64,000 nt of DNA from Anniella stebbinsi (GCA_029215795.1 JARDYH010000002.1:59993001-60057000); one strand, 5' to 3'; counted from the stretch's first letter, positions 11,861-22,797 are shown. A program made the numbers and translations. The notes: generated from the letters alone by a model not told the origin.

Positions 11861-12438
11861 ATGACTAGTACCCATCATTACTAGTAGAGGGTCTGCATGT
11901 CAGAAATGTCATTACTAAATACCAACAGAACCCAATATGAAGGTCTTGTAGGAAGGGGGTGGGGGAAAACATTTGTGACAAATGTGGATAGAATGGGAGT
12001 ACAAAGCAAGTAAATGTTTTGATACCATTTTTCAGCCCTCAGGCTACCAAAGTGGTGTATTACTTAAACTACTTAAGCAGAAACAAAACACTAAATACAA
12101 TAAATTAAATCTGAGCAGTATATAATACCAAAATCTCAGGGGAGTGGGGAAATGGAGATAGGCAAATATCGTGGGCAAGGAGTTGAACTAGATCAGGGAT
12201 GGGCAGAAAGTAGATCTTCTGATGTTTTGGACTTCAATGCCCAGTGTTCCTGACCTTTGGCCATGCTGGCAGGGGCTTCTGGGAGTTGAAGTCCAAAAAT
12301 CTGAAGTTCTACTTTATGCCCACTGCTGAATTATATGACCTTTCAGGTCCCTTCAGCTTTATGATTCTATGATCAAGGGCTAGAAAAGAGACTCTTACAG
12401 CACAATGCATGTCTACTCAGAAGTAAGTCTCTCTAAGC
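11861..12438. other. Unassigned, with a family C foldback repeat
   Basis: No gene. A family C repeat (GATGTTTTGGACTTCAATGCC ... GGGAGTTGAAGTCC, self-complementary) lies at 12192-12325, just before the MITE. Confidence 0.45.
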
Positions 12439-12441
12439 TTA

Positions 12442-12796
12442 GGCCTCCTCCACACGAGACGTTTAATGAGCCTTGAAGGCTCATTATAAATTTTACCTAC
12501 ACACGAGCGGAGCGCAAAACGGGCGTACAGGCGCGTTATCTCCCCGATAATGCGCATTTTCGAACGCGCGTTAAATAGCGACTTTTATTTTGCTCCGGCC
12601 GTTAAAGCGCATTTTCGCTGTGTGAACAAGCGATTATGCGCATTAACTACCTGTAAAGTGCTTTTTGGGCATCTTTTAATGCGCTTCACCGCTTCTCGCC
12701 GCCTCCCGTGCAGAGGGATTAGGCGTAAATGCGCCTCCGCGAAAATGCGCATAATCCCCGAACCGGGCGCAAAAGCGCATCCTTGTGGAGGGGGCC
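12442..12796. mobile_element. 355-bp PIF/Harbinger-like MITE, copy 1
   Basis: Ends are GGCCTCCTCCACACGAG and, reversed, GGCCCCCTCCACAAG, flanked on both sides by TTA (12439-12441 and 12797-12799). GG-start TIRs with a 3-bp TTA duplication are the signature of PIF/Harbinger elements. The interior is very CpG-rich, with many GCGCA and AATGCGC units, and has no coding capacity. Copies 2 and 3 (22798-23152 and 32080-32434) have exactly the same length. Copy 2 differs at one base that I can see (A/G near 12688). Confidence 0.8.
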
Positions 12797-12799
12797 TTA

Positions 12800-13499
12800 G
12801 TAAGATTTACTCCCAAGTAAGATTTACAGCTTTGTATAAAATTGCAGCCTTAGAAGACTCAGCCTTTTTCATTCAGGCTGTAGCAAATCTTGGTGCCCTT
12901 TTAATGCCTGTGGAAACCCTGCAGAGAATCACCCAGCACCAGGAGTAGGTATCATGGAATCAATAAAACAAATACTTGAGACAGAGCCCTCTGAAGGTCA
13001 AGTATAGCCTCTGGGCTCATTGAAAATTGGCAACGATGTTAAATCAGCCTATAAGGCAAGAAAAAGTAGTAATAGAGTTTTTCTTCAAATAATTTGTCTG
13101 TCAAAAGTACCAGCTACAAAAATGTAATCTCAAGCTATGGACCTTTGGGGATCTGAACTAGACTCTGTTGTCTGAGTCTCCATCATGAAATGAAAGTAAT
13201 CTGGGTATGGTGGAATTTGATATAGTACCTTTGTCATGGACAGATTACTATCTCATAAGGTTTAGGTTTATGGGAGTCTCTAAACTCTGCAGGGATGGAG
13301 AAGTTATTAGAACGATTTCTCCTGGAGACTGATGGATTCAAATGGAGGCTGTCATAGATTTTTCTTTTCATATGGCTGGTGGGTGGTTGTTGTTTTTAAT
13401 GTCCCAGTTTTATTTATATATTTATTTGCACAATTTATATGCTGCTCTACATCCAATCAACTATCTGAACAGTGAACAATAAAAGTTGATCTCAGAATA
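12800..13499. other. No gene recognised
   Basis: No coding region or clear repeat, apart from a short AT-rich patch near 13410 that may be a LINE tail. Confidence 0.5.
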
Positions 13500-13720
13500 A
13501 AAGAAGAGTCATACTGGATCACATCTAGTCCAGCATTCTGTTTCCCGCCATGACCAATCAGATGCCTATGGGAAACCCACAAGGAGGACATGAGGGCAAT
13601 AGCCCAGTCCCACTATCTTTTTCCCAGCAACTGGTAACTCAGGGGGATGCTGCAACCTATACTGCAGGTAATATATAGCCTTCATAACTCTGGAATTGTA
13701 CTATGATCCATTATCACTCC
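13500..13720 (+). repeat. SINE-like interspersed repeat, family B
   Basis: TCATACTGGATCACATCTAG, CCAGCATTCTG, CCAGCAACTGGTAACTCAGG and ACTGCAGGTAATAT follow the same order as at 11690. Confidence 0.55.
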
Positions 13721-14514
13721 TGAACGCCCTCTCTCATTGAATAGAGCCCAGTGTGGCTTCATGGCTTATTGCAAATCTGGGGGCAAAAACAAATGGGACC
13801 ACTTCCCTTCCCTGAAGGAAAAATACACACCTGAGTTAACAGGTGGCAGAGGGTTGTAATGAAGATGAGAGAGGCTTGGCAGGTCCCTCCTACTGCAGGA
13901 AATGGAGTTCTGAGCATCTTTTCCTGCCAGGGATCATATGGTTGATCCTCTCGCTATTAATTCCAGCCAACGTGAGGCCTGCTGGACCTCTCTTTGCTGG
14001 GAAATGAACATTTTGCTGATTCTGTTGGTTACATTTCAGCTTTACCATAGTTTTCAAGTTGTGTTTTATTGCTATTGGGGTGTTTGTGTTTTTGCATATG
14101 TTTCCTTGAGCATGTCAAATAAAGTCAAGAGGATCTATAAAATCTTATAATTTTAAGCAAAAAAAATATTTAAATTGTAACTAAAATGGTGTGAACATGT
14201 AATGTATGCTTCTAACTTATTTATAAAGTTGTATGATTATTATGATTATTATGATTATTATTATTATACAAGAAAGTCCAACTATAGATTGTCAGTGTAT
14301 ATATTTTATCTTTTTCTATTTTTATAAGCTGTCCCCATAATCGTGTTCGCTCCACCATACTGACCTTTTCCCATCATCTTCACTTAGTCCAGCTTCTCAG
14401 CCCTTTCCAGCTGCAGCCACCACTTGATGAACATGCTTGTGTGAAATGGCCCTTAGAAATGACTGTCACATGCCATCATTAGGTGTTTCTACATCAAACC
14501 AGTACCAAAGCTTC
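13721..14514. other. No gene recognised; ATT-rich microsatellite
   Basis: No coding region. A (TTATGA/TTATTA)n tract sits at about 14230-14268. Confidence 0.5.
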
Positions 14515-14670
14515 CCAGAAAAATAGCTGAAGGGTGTGGCAACTCTCTGGTGGAACATATGCTGTGGCTACAGAAGGTTCAAGATTCAATCCCTGACATC
14601 TCTTGCTAATAAAAAGGAGGTAGTAGAGCTGAGAACAACCTGAAGAATGCTAATGGTCAGGCCAATAGTC
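14515..14670 (+). repeat. Eroded tRNA-derived SINE
   Basis: A B-box-like AGATTCAATCCCTGACATCT is followed by the same body as the SINE at 56905 (GCTAATGGTCAGGCCAATAG). The head is diverged and the A box is not clear. Confidence 0.45.
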
Positions 14671-14982
14671 TGTCTTAATCAGTAGAGGCTGGTGGCTCCT
14701 ATTTCAGTGGGCCAGTGAAACCACTCTGGGTTTCAGTCAGAACCAGTTGGAACCCTAAAGGAACTATCCAAAGTGCTGAACTGTATCACAAAAACGGGTT
14801 CACCACTTTAGGAGCTCCATCACACCAGCAGTTTAACTCACTCTTGCCATGGTTGGTATCTGGTTTTGCAGCACAGGACTCACATGATAGCATCCCTGTC
14901 TTGCACCCATTTTGCCTCTTTTCCTCTGTTTTGCATAGTATTTTGGAGCGGGGAAAGCCTGGATTCTTCTTCGTGGTCTCTG

Positions 14983-15117
14983 TGCATCACACACTATGGG
15001 CTCGCGCCGGCGCCGAGCCTCATTTTGGAAGCTTCTAAAGCCTAGACTTTTTGGCGGGAACCCCTCCCCCCACCGTCCTATTGCGCATGCTCGGGGTTCC
15101 CGCTTACCTCAGTTCTT
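14983..15117 (+). repeat. DIRS left inverted terminal repeat
   Basis: Complementary to about 20691-20829. Shared blocks include CACACACTATGG, GAAGCTTCTAAAGCCTAGAC and GGCGGGAACCCCTCCCCCCA. There are a few substitutions, and a small gap at the GCGCCGGCGCC stretch. Confidence 0.8.
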
Positions 15118-15379
15118 TTTCGACCGCCGTGCTGTTTGCCTCGCGGAAGTCTTCTCTCTACTTTGAATCGTTCGTATCGTGTTTTTCCTTCCAACCTTTA
15201 GCTTAGACTTTCCCCTCTTTCTCCCAGCTTTCGTTCCTTCTCTGTAAAAAAAAAATTTTTTTTTAAAAAATATCTTTGTTAGTATTTACGTACGTATTAT
15301 AGTATTATACTCCTTTTAGTGTAAATAGTAAGTCCCCCCCCCTCCGGGCCCTCTTGCCCTGGGGTTTTTGGTTGCGGCC

Positions 15380-16219
15380 ATGGCGCAGTCATCCCTTTTT
15401 AACACCTGCTTGTCTTGCCGCGCAAAGTTGACCTTATCGGACGGCCATTCCCGATGTTTGCTGTGTCTCGGTGAGGCACACGTTGTGGACGCTTGCACCC
15501 ATTGCCGAAAATTCTCTCGTCAAACCCGTAAAAATAGGGCTGACAGGCTGTGGGCCCTTCTCTGGAAGCAGGCTCTTGAAACAGTACACGCTCCGGTACC
15601 GACATCGGCCACACCGGTACCTGCGGTAGCCCAGGCCTCGGCTGAGCACCCTGTGGCTCACCCTGCGGAGTCTCTCCCGACCGAAGGGGTAAAGGCTAAA
15701 AAGCCTAGGAAGACCCGGCCGCGAGAAGAAGGACATCGTAAGAAGAAAGAGAAGGCAAAGCATACTAAGCCGCCAAAAGCGCAGCTGAAAAACACCCCAG
15801 TTTTCTCGGCGCCGCTACCTCCAAGCTCCGCGTTGGTACCATCAAGATCCCCGGTACCAATGGGTCATCCGCTCTCTTCGCCGGCAGCATCGATCTCTCT
15901 CCTGCCTACGGCCTCAGCACGAGCCTCGATACCGACTGTCCCGGTACCAAGGTTTCACCATTCGAAGCAACCGGCATTTCCTTCGGTACCAAGCTGCCCG
16001 CACCGATCGACGTTGCCCCTCGGCGTCCCCGTCTCGCTCCCAGATGGGCTTCACGCAGGCTTTGCCCGGATCAATGTCATCGCGCTCCTCGGTACCGAGA
16101 GTCGCGCCATCGGAGCACCGGTACTAATTTCATTCACCCACGCCGTCACACGACTGGGACAGGTTTTCGGAATGCTCTGCCCGCTCATGGGCTTCTCGCT
16201 CGAGTCACACCGGCAGTGA
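15380..16219 (+). pseudogene. gag: DIRS gag-like protein, N-terminal part
   Basis: First ORF of the element, starting at the ATG at 15380 (MAQSSLFNTCLSCR...). The N-terminus carries a cysteine/histidine array: CLSC, then DGHSRCLLC, a following H, and CTHC, which looks like a zinc-binding module. A basic lysine-rich stretch follows (about residues 115-145), then a proline/valine/serine-rich region where VP is encoded repeatedly by the hexamer GGTACC. The ORF stops at 16217-16219. Gag continues in another frame from about 16230, so a frameshift lies near 16070-16220. Role: presumed RNA-binding structural protein. Confidence 0.65.
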
Positions 16220-16232
16220 TCGACGACCTTAT

Positions 16233-17489
16233 ATGTTCGACCCCTACACGGGAGTAAGACTGAGAACCGGTGACGGTTTCATCCCTCCGATTCCACCACG
16301 TCTCCCTCCATCCGCATCTCTTGGAGCACCTCCACCGGAGCCCACCATACCACCTCTCTCACAGGATCCCATGCTTGACATACCCACCCCGGCCTCACCG
16401 CAGTCGGCAGAAGACTACGTGTCTGACTCCTCCTCTTCGAACGAGGCTCTGCCATTGATACCGTCCCCAGAGGACGCTGTCAATACCGGGACACGTACCT
16501 CACCTTCCACTGAAGTAGGTTCTTTCACAGAACAAATGATGTGGATGGCGGAGTCTTTAGGGCTGGAGCTCAAACAGCCAACTGAAACCTGTGTTGATAA
16601 CATTTACGATATAATGTATCCGGATGTCCAGGCATCGCCGGCTTTGCCTTTCATTCCAACGCTACTATTGACGGCCAAAAACTCTTGGAAGACTCCGTCA
16701 ACGATGGGTCCTGTGTCTAAACGACTACACTCGCTGTATAAAATGCAGGAAAAAGACGTGATGTTCCTGTTTACCCACCCGAAGCCTAACTCTGTCATAG
16801 TGGAGTCGGCTCAGGGCAGAACCTCTCGTACGCACTCCGCCCCAACCGATAAGGAAGGTCGAAAATTGGACGCCTTCGGACGTAAGATCTATTCTTCTTC
16901 AGCTCTATCGATGAAGATCTCCAATTATCAAGCCATGATGGCGAGGTACCATCTCTTTATTTGGGACAAAGTCTCGTCCTTGCAGGCCCACCTTCCGGAG
17001 GAGATTAAACAGGCCGCTCAAATCTTCCAGAATGACGCTGTGGCCCTGGCAAAACAAGAGCTGACGACAGCCTGACATCAAATAGACTGTGCTTCGAAGG
17101 CAATGATCGGTGCAGTCGCTCTCCGCCGCCACGCATGGCTTCGCTCATCAAATTTGCCACAAGAATCAAAGGCACGCATCGAGGATCTTCCCTTCGACGG
17201 GGAGGGATTGTTTAACACCACCACCAATACTGCTATGGATGCCATACAAAAGGCCAAGACAACGGCAAGGAAGATGGGATTTTATCCCACCACAGCGACT
17301 TACCCTTACAGATCAAGGCGCTGGGGAAAACAACAATTTTACCAGCCGCGTCACTACCAGGGACGCCAACACCAACAACGTTCCCAGGTGCCGCCACAAT
17401 CCAACTTTCCAGTAAAAAAGGGCTACCAGCAAGGCCGTTTCCGACAAAATCGCCCCAGGCAGGACACGACGCAAAAACAGCGCCTTTGA
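16233..17489 (+). pseudogene. gag: DIRS gag-like protein, C-terminal part
   Basis: Continues gag in the next frame: a proline-rich linker, then a more ordered part (about 16500-17480) with WMAESLGLELKQP, DKEGRKLDAFGRKIYSSSAL and NYQAMMARYHLFIWDKV, typical of DIRS gag C-termini. One in-frame TGA at 17073-17075 interrupts it; the frame continues to 17489. The tail is rich in Gln, Arg and Pro. It ends two bases before the RT frame begins (17491), so the two ORFs abut or overlap, as usual for DIRS. Confidence 0.65.
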
Positions 17490-17490
17490 C

Positions 17491-19386
17491 TTGGAACAAA
17501 CCGCACCGCTGATCTTCTCTCACCGCCTCCGACGATTCTACAGGGCATGGACTCACATCACCACTGACAAATGGATTCTAAATATCATCTGCAACAGCTA
17601 CAGAATAGAATTCCTTCACCCCCCGCCAATGGGATCTATCCAGATAACGCAACCATCGGAGACGTTGAGGCAAGAAGTGTCCTCCCTCCTTCAGAAAGGG
17701 GCTATTGTCCCAGTCACCCCACTATCACTAAAGAACAGCTTCTACTCCCGTTATTTCACAGTCCCAAAGTGAGATGGAGGTCTTCGCCCCATCATGGACC
17801 TCAGGGCCCTCAACGACTACATCCCTACCAAAAAATTCCGCATGGTCACGCTCGCAATGACTCTTCCGTTACTCAGGCGCAACCAGTGGTTCACACTTAT
17901 AGATTTGAAGGATGCGTACTTCCACATCGCTATCCACAGGGCTCATCAGTGTTACCTAAGGTTCATGATTGGCTCGAACGTGTATCAGTTTACCGTCCTC
18001 CCGTATGGCCTCAAAACAGCGCCCAGAGTCTTTACCAAATGTATGGCGGCAGTGTGCGCCTTTCTACGGATGTCCGGGATCGAGCTTTACCCTTACCTGG
18101 ATGACTGGCTACTGGTCTCTCCTTCATGTCAACAGGCCACACGAGATGTAGCCACCACGACGAACCTACTTCAAGAGCTGGGCTTAGTGATCAACAGAGA
18201 AAAATCAATTTTATCGCCTACACAGACTATCCAATTTATTGGTGCTCGCTTGGACTCCACACTCACGAGGGCCTTCCTCCCAAACGACCACGCAGCTGTG
18301 ATACATCACCTTTCCGAACGCCTCAGCGTCTCCAGAAGAGTCCCGGCCCTTGTCGTTCTCAGGCTACTTGGCCTCATGGTGTCATCAGTTCATGTCGTCC
18401 GGTGGGTGCGCCTACGAATGAGGCCCCTCCAGCAGTTCCTGCTGGCCCATTACAACCCCTGTGCAACCTCCAAGTGGGTGAGACTCACCCTCCCATGTCT
18501 CCTACGCCCCACCTTCATTTGGTGGATGACGCTCAGCAACCTAAACGAGGGCCTGCCATTTGTAGAGCCAGAACCTACCCGGACGCTAACATCGGACGCA
18601 TCCTTAACGGGATGGGGCGCCCATTGCGCCCATCTCACGATCCAAGGACAATGGTCGGCCCAGGAGCGGACTTTTCATATAAATATTCTAGAGCTGCTAG
18701 CTGTCCAAAAAGCCCTGCGCGCCTTCAGAATGTATCTCACGGGCCACCACATCCGGATTGTCTCCGACAATACGACGGTGGTCTGGTATATCAACAAACA
18801 GGGAGGGACGCAGTCTCCAGACCTCCTTCATCTAACACTAAAGATTTTTCACTGGGCAATCTGCCATCGGATACGTCTCTCCGCAATCCACATAGCAGAC
18901 GAGGACAATGTCCAAGCGGATGCCCTCAGTCGCCTATTCCGAGACACCCACGAGTGGGCCTTGTCCCCCTACACCCTAGATCTCCTATTCAACAAATGGG
19001 GGACACTGGTCATCGATCTGTTCACCACTACGGACAATGCCGTCTGTCCCAGGTTCTGCACGAGGGCAGGGATGGGCAAACGCTCCCTGGGGGATGCCTT
19101 CAACACGCCCTGGGGGACAGGACTGGCATATGCCTTTCCACCCTTTCCATTAGTGGCCAAAGTAGTCTCCAACCTATCTTGGGGCCAGACCAGTGCAATT
19201 TTAATAACGCCGTGGTGGCCTCGCCAAGCGTGGTTCACTCCGCTGCTCCAACTGTCCAATGGGGAGTATCTCTGCCTGCCTCTAATACCAGATCTAATCT
19301 CCAGGGAAAGGGGGTTAGTCCTACACCCAGACTTGCCCCACCTGAAACTCACGGCCTGGCGAATCCGGGCTTATACCGAAACCTAG
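17491..19386 (+). pseudogene. pol: DIRS reverse transcriptase - RNase H (- MT-like domain)
   Basis: Copies element RNA to DNA and degrades the RNA. RT begins with a PPPMGSIQIT region and GGLRPIMDLRALN, then LIDLKDAYFHIAI, YQFTVLPYGLKTAPRVFTK, and the catalytic box YLDDW at about 18092-18106. RNase H follows (18585-18960) with SDAS, an ILELLAVQKAL glutamate, SDNTTVVWYIN and ADALSR, so its four acidic residues are present. After it, a VIDLFTTTDNAVCPRFC...YAFPPFPL segment (about 18995-19150) resembles the methyltransferase-like region described for DIRS elements (less certain). The frame is open except for a TGA at 17770-17772 between PK and DGGLRP. Confidence 0.85.
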
Positions 19387-20403
19387 CTCTACCACCCACT
19401 GTCGAGGCAATCCTGCTAGAAGCCAGGAGGCCGTCTACAAGGGCATCATATGGCAGGAAATGGGACAAGTTTGTTTCATTTGTATCCAACCAGGGCCTCA
19501 GCCCCACGTCGTGTGGGATCTCTGACATCTTGGTCTTCCTGCACTCCCTCCACACAAAAGGACTAAAACCTGCCTCCATTAGGGTCTACCTGGTGGCAAT
19601 CTCTGTCTGTCACGACTTCGTGCAAGGCTACTCTGTCTTCACGCACCCGCTGTCCAAGCATTTCCTCCATGGGCTCCGTAATTTGCACACACACACCCCG
19701 CGCTCAGTGGTGGCTCAGTGGAGCTTGTCAGTGGTTCTCGCGGCTCTAACAACGAGGCCCTTCGAACCACTAGCTACGATCCCCATCAGGCTCTTGACCC
19801 TGAAGGTGGCATTTCTGGTTGCTATCACGTCGGCACGTCGAAGTTCTGAGTTGTGCGCCCTCATGGCCGATCCTCTTTACACTCAGTTTTCCCTGACAAG
19901 GTTATCCTCAGACCCGGCCCATCATTCCGACTGAAGGCGGTCTCTGGATTCCATCTCAACCAAAGTATCATCGTTCCAACTTTCTTTCAGAATCCCTCAG
20001 ACAAATTGAGCACTAATCTGCATTCATTAGACGTACGCCGCGCATTAGCCTTTTACAAATCTAGGACATCTAGTTATCGCGAATCAGATCGCTCTTTGTC
20101 TGCTATGGTGGCAAGACCAAAGGACAACCAGTTTCCTCGCAAAGATTCACCAAGTGGGTTGTTCAGACCATCCTATTGGCTTACCAGCTAGCTGATAAGG
20201 ACCCTCCGGAGGGCCTGAGAGCACACTCCACCAGGGCCCTCGCCACGTCTACAGCCTTAGACCGTGGAATTGCCATACCTGAATTGTGCAGAGCGGCCAT
20301 TTGGTCTCATGCCTCTACCTTCGTGACACATTACAGGCTAGATGTCCAAGCCAGAACGGACGCCTCCTTTGGCAGGGCCATCTTATCCTCAGTACTTCAG
20401 TGA
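19380..20403 (+). pseudogene. DIRS tyrosine recombinase
   Basis: Integrates the circular DNA intermediate, replacing the integrase of LTR elements. The N-terminal core-binding part starts near the RT stop (RRPSTRASYGRKWDKFVSFV). The first catalytic arginine is in ITSARRSSEL (about 19825-19855). The HxxR motif (RAHSTRA) is at about 20214-20236, and the tail WSHASTFVTHYRLD carries the nucleophilic tyrosine. The reading frame changes twice, near 19860-19930 and near 20090, so it is broken although all catalytic residues are encoded. Upstream, its frame is open through the RT/RNase H region (18126-19380); extensive overlap of the YR frame with RT is usual in DIRS elements. Confidence 0.85.
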
Positions 20404-20455
20404 CTTCATAGCGAGTCTACCCACCTCCGGTAAGTGAGTGTTGCTATTTACTCGC

Positions 20456-20548
20456 CCATAGTGTGTGATGCACAGAGACCACGAAGAAGAAATGCAGGTT
20501 GCTTACCTGTAACCGTAGTTCTTCGAGTGGTCATCTGTGCATTCACAC
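20456..20548 (+). promoter_or_regulatory. DIRS internal complementary region
   Basis: The left part (20456-20493) is the complement of the element's left outer edge (CCATAGTGTGTGATGCACAG ... CGAAGAAG). The right part (about 20491-20548) is the complement of the right outer edge (ATGCAGGTTGCTTACCTGTA ... ATTCACAC). The two meet at GAAGAAATGC. In the known DIRS model this region templates rebuilding of both ends. Confidence 0.85.
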
Positions 20549-20690
20549 AACCCGCCCACCGTCCCCGCTAGACCTCGCTATAGCCTGGTCCACGTTTTTA
20601 TATTGCCGTGCATAAGAGTTTTTCTTTCTTTCTATCTTAAAAATTTGTGGTTCACATACTTATCTCGTTCATGAGGCAATCAGTCTCATA

Positions 20691-20829
20691 GAACTGAGGT
20701 AAGCGGGAACCCCGAGCATGTGCGATAGGACGGTGGGGGGAGGGGTTCCCGCCAAAAAGTCTAGGCTTTAGAAGCTTCCGAAACGAAATGGGCCGGCGCG
20801 AGTCCATAGTGTGTGAATGCACAGATGAC
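20691..20829 (-). repeat. DIRS right inverted terminal repeat
   Basis: Reverse complement of the left repeat at 14983-15117. Differences such as GCGCATGC versus CACATGC (read on one strand) are few. Confidence 0.8.
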
Positions 20830-21061
20830 CACTCGAAGAACTATGGTTACAGGTAAGCAACCTGCATTTATTTTCCCCAAGCCACTTTAATGAGCCCTTA
20901 AGCCACTGTGTAGTGCTGTCCCCTTACTTTTTCCTTTGGGGGTGTGTGCTTTGAATGGAGTCTTGTGACGAAAGGGGAGAGCGGGGTGATTCTCCTCCAG
21001 CATGTTCAAATGAATGGACTACTGCTCCAACCCCACCCTCCTTGCCTGCAGCTCCCTCACT

Positions 21062-21998
21062 TTTAAAGATAAAGAGATGAAACTTGGCACGTTGAGAGCT
21101 TTTAAGTAGAGCTTTTGGCATGCCAAGTTTGAATCAGATCAGTTCATCCCTTGATTTTTTAGGATTTTTTTTTAAAAAAACCCTTAAACCATTTCCCTGA
21201 TACTCCACCAATGTGAAATTCCACCTGTTTGCATTTGTGAAGGATCTATTTTCCTTACTTCTGAGTAAACACATATAGAACTGACTTTTAATTGTGTGTC
21301 ACTCAGAAGCTTTTTTAAAAAAGTCTAAAACAGCAAACTGGAAAGAAGTGCTCTGCAACTCTATGCTTACTTCTGAGGTCTTCTGTTTACTCAGAAGTAA
21401 GTCTCTCTGTGTTCAATGGGATTTACTCAAAGGTAAGCATGCATCAGATTTTAGTATGACTTGTATGTAAATGCAGTTGAAATAAATAGGATTTACTCTT
21501 GAGTAAGGGAACAGCAGGTCTCTATTTTATGAACTGGAGGTGCACAGCTTCGCATTATCAAAGTCCTAATCTACACCAAGCAGGATATAGCACTATGAAA
21601 GCGGTATGAAAACGGTATATAAATGGCAGGAGCCACACCAAGCAGGATATAGCAGTATGAAAGCAGTATATGTTATGTGTCAATGGGCCCCAACAGTTGT
21701 CAGTGCACTTCAATACTGCTATAAAGCAATAGTGTGGCTCCTGTCTTATATACCGCTTTCATAGTGCAATATCCTGCTTGATGTAGATTAGGCAAAGTAA
21801 AGGAAAATAGATCTTCCACAAATGCAAACAAGTGGAATTTCTCATTGGTGGAGTATCAGGGAAATGGTTTAATGGTGGAAATCTAAAAATTCCTAAAAAA
21901 TCAAGGGATGAACTGATCTGATTCAAACTTGGCATGCCAAAAGTGCTAACTTAAGAGCTCTCAAGGTTCCAAGTTTCATCTCTTTATCTTTAAAAATT
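21062..21998. repeat. Large inverted arms inside the hAT element
   Basis: The left arm 21062-21260 is complementary to 21796-21998. Shared blocks include AAAGATAAAGAGATGAAACT, TGGCATGCCAAGTTTGAATC and AACCATTTCCCTGATACTCC. A further direct copy of the outer part of the right arm follows at about 22020-22165. The same unit occurs in tandem at 28968-29270. The loop holds the MITE at 21565-21792. Confidence 0.65.
21565..21792. mobile_element. 228-bp MITE with about 43-bp inverted ends
   Basis: Both ends read inward CCTAATCTACA(C/T)CAAGCAGG... for about 43 bp with two mismatches. CAAAGT flanks it on both sides (21559-21564 and 21793-21798). An internal direct copy of part of the end (CAAGCAGGATATAGCAGTAT, about 21636) suggests a past internal duplication. 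No coding capacity. Confidence 0.65.
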
Positions 21999-22797
21999 AT
22001 GTAGATGTAAGCATTTTTGTTAATTTCCATTTTAAAAAATCCTAAAACTCAAGGCATGAACTGATCTGATTCAAACTTGGTTTGGCTAAAACCCTCCTTA
22101 AGAGCTATCACCATGCTATTTAATCTCTTTATCTTTAAAAATTACACAGATATAAGCATTTTGGTTAATTCCCATAAGAGCTCCAATGAGCAAGGGGGGA
22201 AGGCTGCCACGTCAATCACAATGTCCATCAATGACAAGAACCAATGAATTGGAGGGGGAAGAAGAAAGGGCGGGGTGGGGTGAGGTGAGGTGGGGCGGAC
22301 ACAATAGCAAGCGGGAGAGCAAACAAGTGAAAATAGAGTTCACCAGTATAGCTACGACCGTGAAAGGGAGGAGTGCTTGCAGTGCTTATGAAACAGAGGT
22401 AAAAAAAACCATGGAGGCAAACCAGGGGGGAAATAGGTGTGATGGAGCTCTATAAGAGTTCTAAGCAGATTTACCACTCCACTGAAATAGGAGCCACTAG
22501 CCTCTACTAATCTTAATAGAAACAACTTCATATGTTCAACTATAGCAGGGGCAGATTTTTTTTCCTGTTGAAGGATGCATTCCCCTGTCTCTTTCTCCCA
22601 CCACTTTTATTTTTGACTTTCTTTCCCTGACCAGTACTGCTAGAGGAGGGACAGATTGCTCTTGATAGAGGTCTAAACTTATTGCTTCCAGAGGTGGGTG
22701 GGTTTGAAATCAGGCTGAAGGCTGCATAAAATCAACCCAAGGACTGCAAGCTGCCTACCCCTGAACTATATAGCCTATGTGCTTTGCTCATTGCATA

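Larger units (their letters stand above)
14964..20869 (+). mobile_element. DIRS-type tyrosine-recombinase retrotransposon, nearly complete
   Basis: About 5.9 kb with inverted terminal repeats, gag, RT-RNase H and YR in that order, and an internal complementary region after YR. The outer edges differ: the left starts TTCTTCTTCG and the right ends CCTGCATTT. Both edges are present, reversed, at 20456-20548. This is the DIRS arrangement used to rebuild ends through a circular intermediate. No target duplication is seen, as expected. Two in-frame stops and at least three frameshifts make it non-functional, but repeats and domains are well preserved, so it is fairly young. Confidence 0.85.
14680..22509. 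mobile_element. hAT-like non-autonomous transposon, split by a DIRS insertion
   Basis: The left end CAGTAGAGGCTGGTGGCTCC and the reversed right end TAGTAGAGGCTAGTGGCTCC match over about 31 bp (2 differences plus the first base). Flanks are GTCTTAAT (14672-14679) and ATCTTAAT (22510-22517), an 8-bp duplication with one mismatch. Without the DIRS the element is about 1.9 kb. It contains large inverted arms, one inserted MITE and no transposase. CAG-start TIRs and 8-bp TSDs fit hAT. A lone end of the same family is at 55806-55842. Confidence 0.65.

Noticed and set aside
18126..19380. Long plus-strand frame overlapping DIRS RT/RNase H as a separate gene
   Set aside because: It shows no domain until the recombinase begins; it is the upstream open part of the YR frame.
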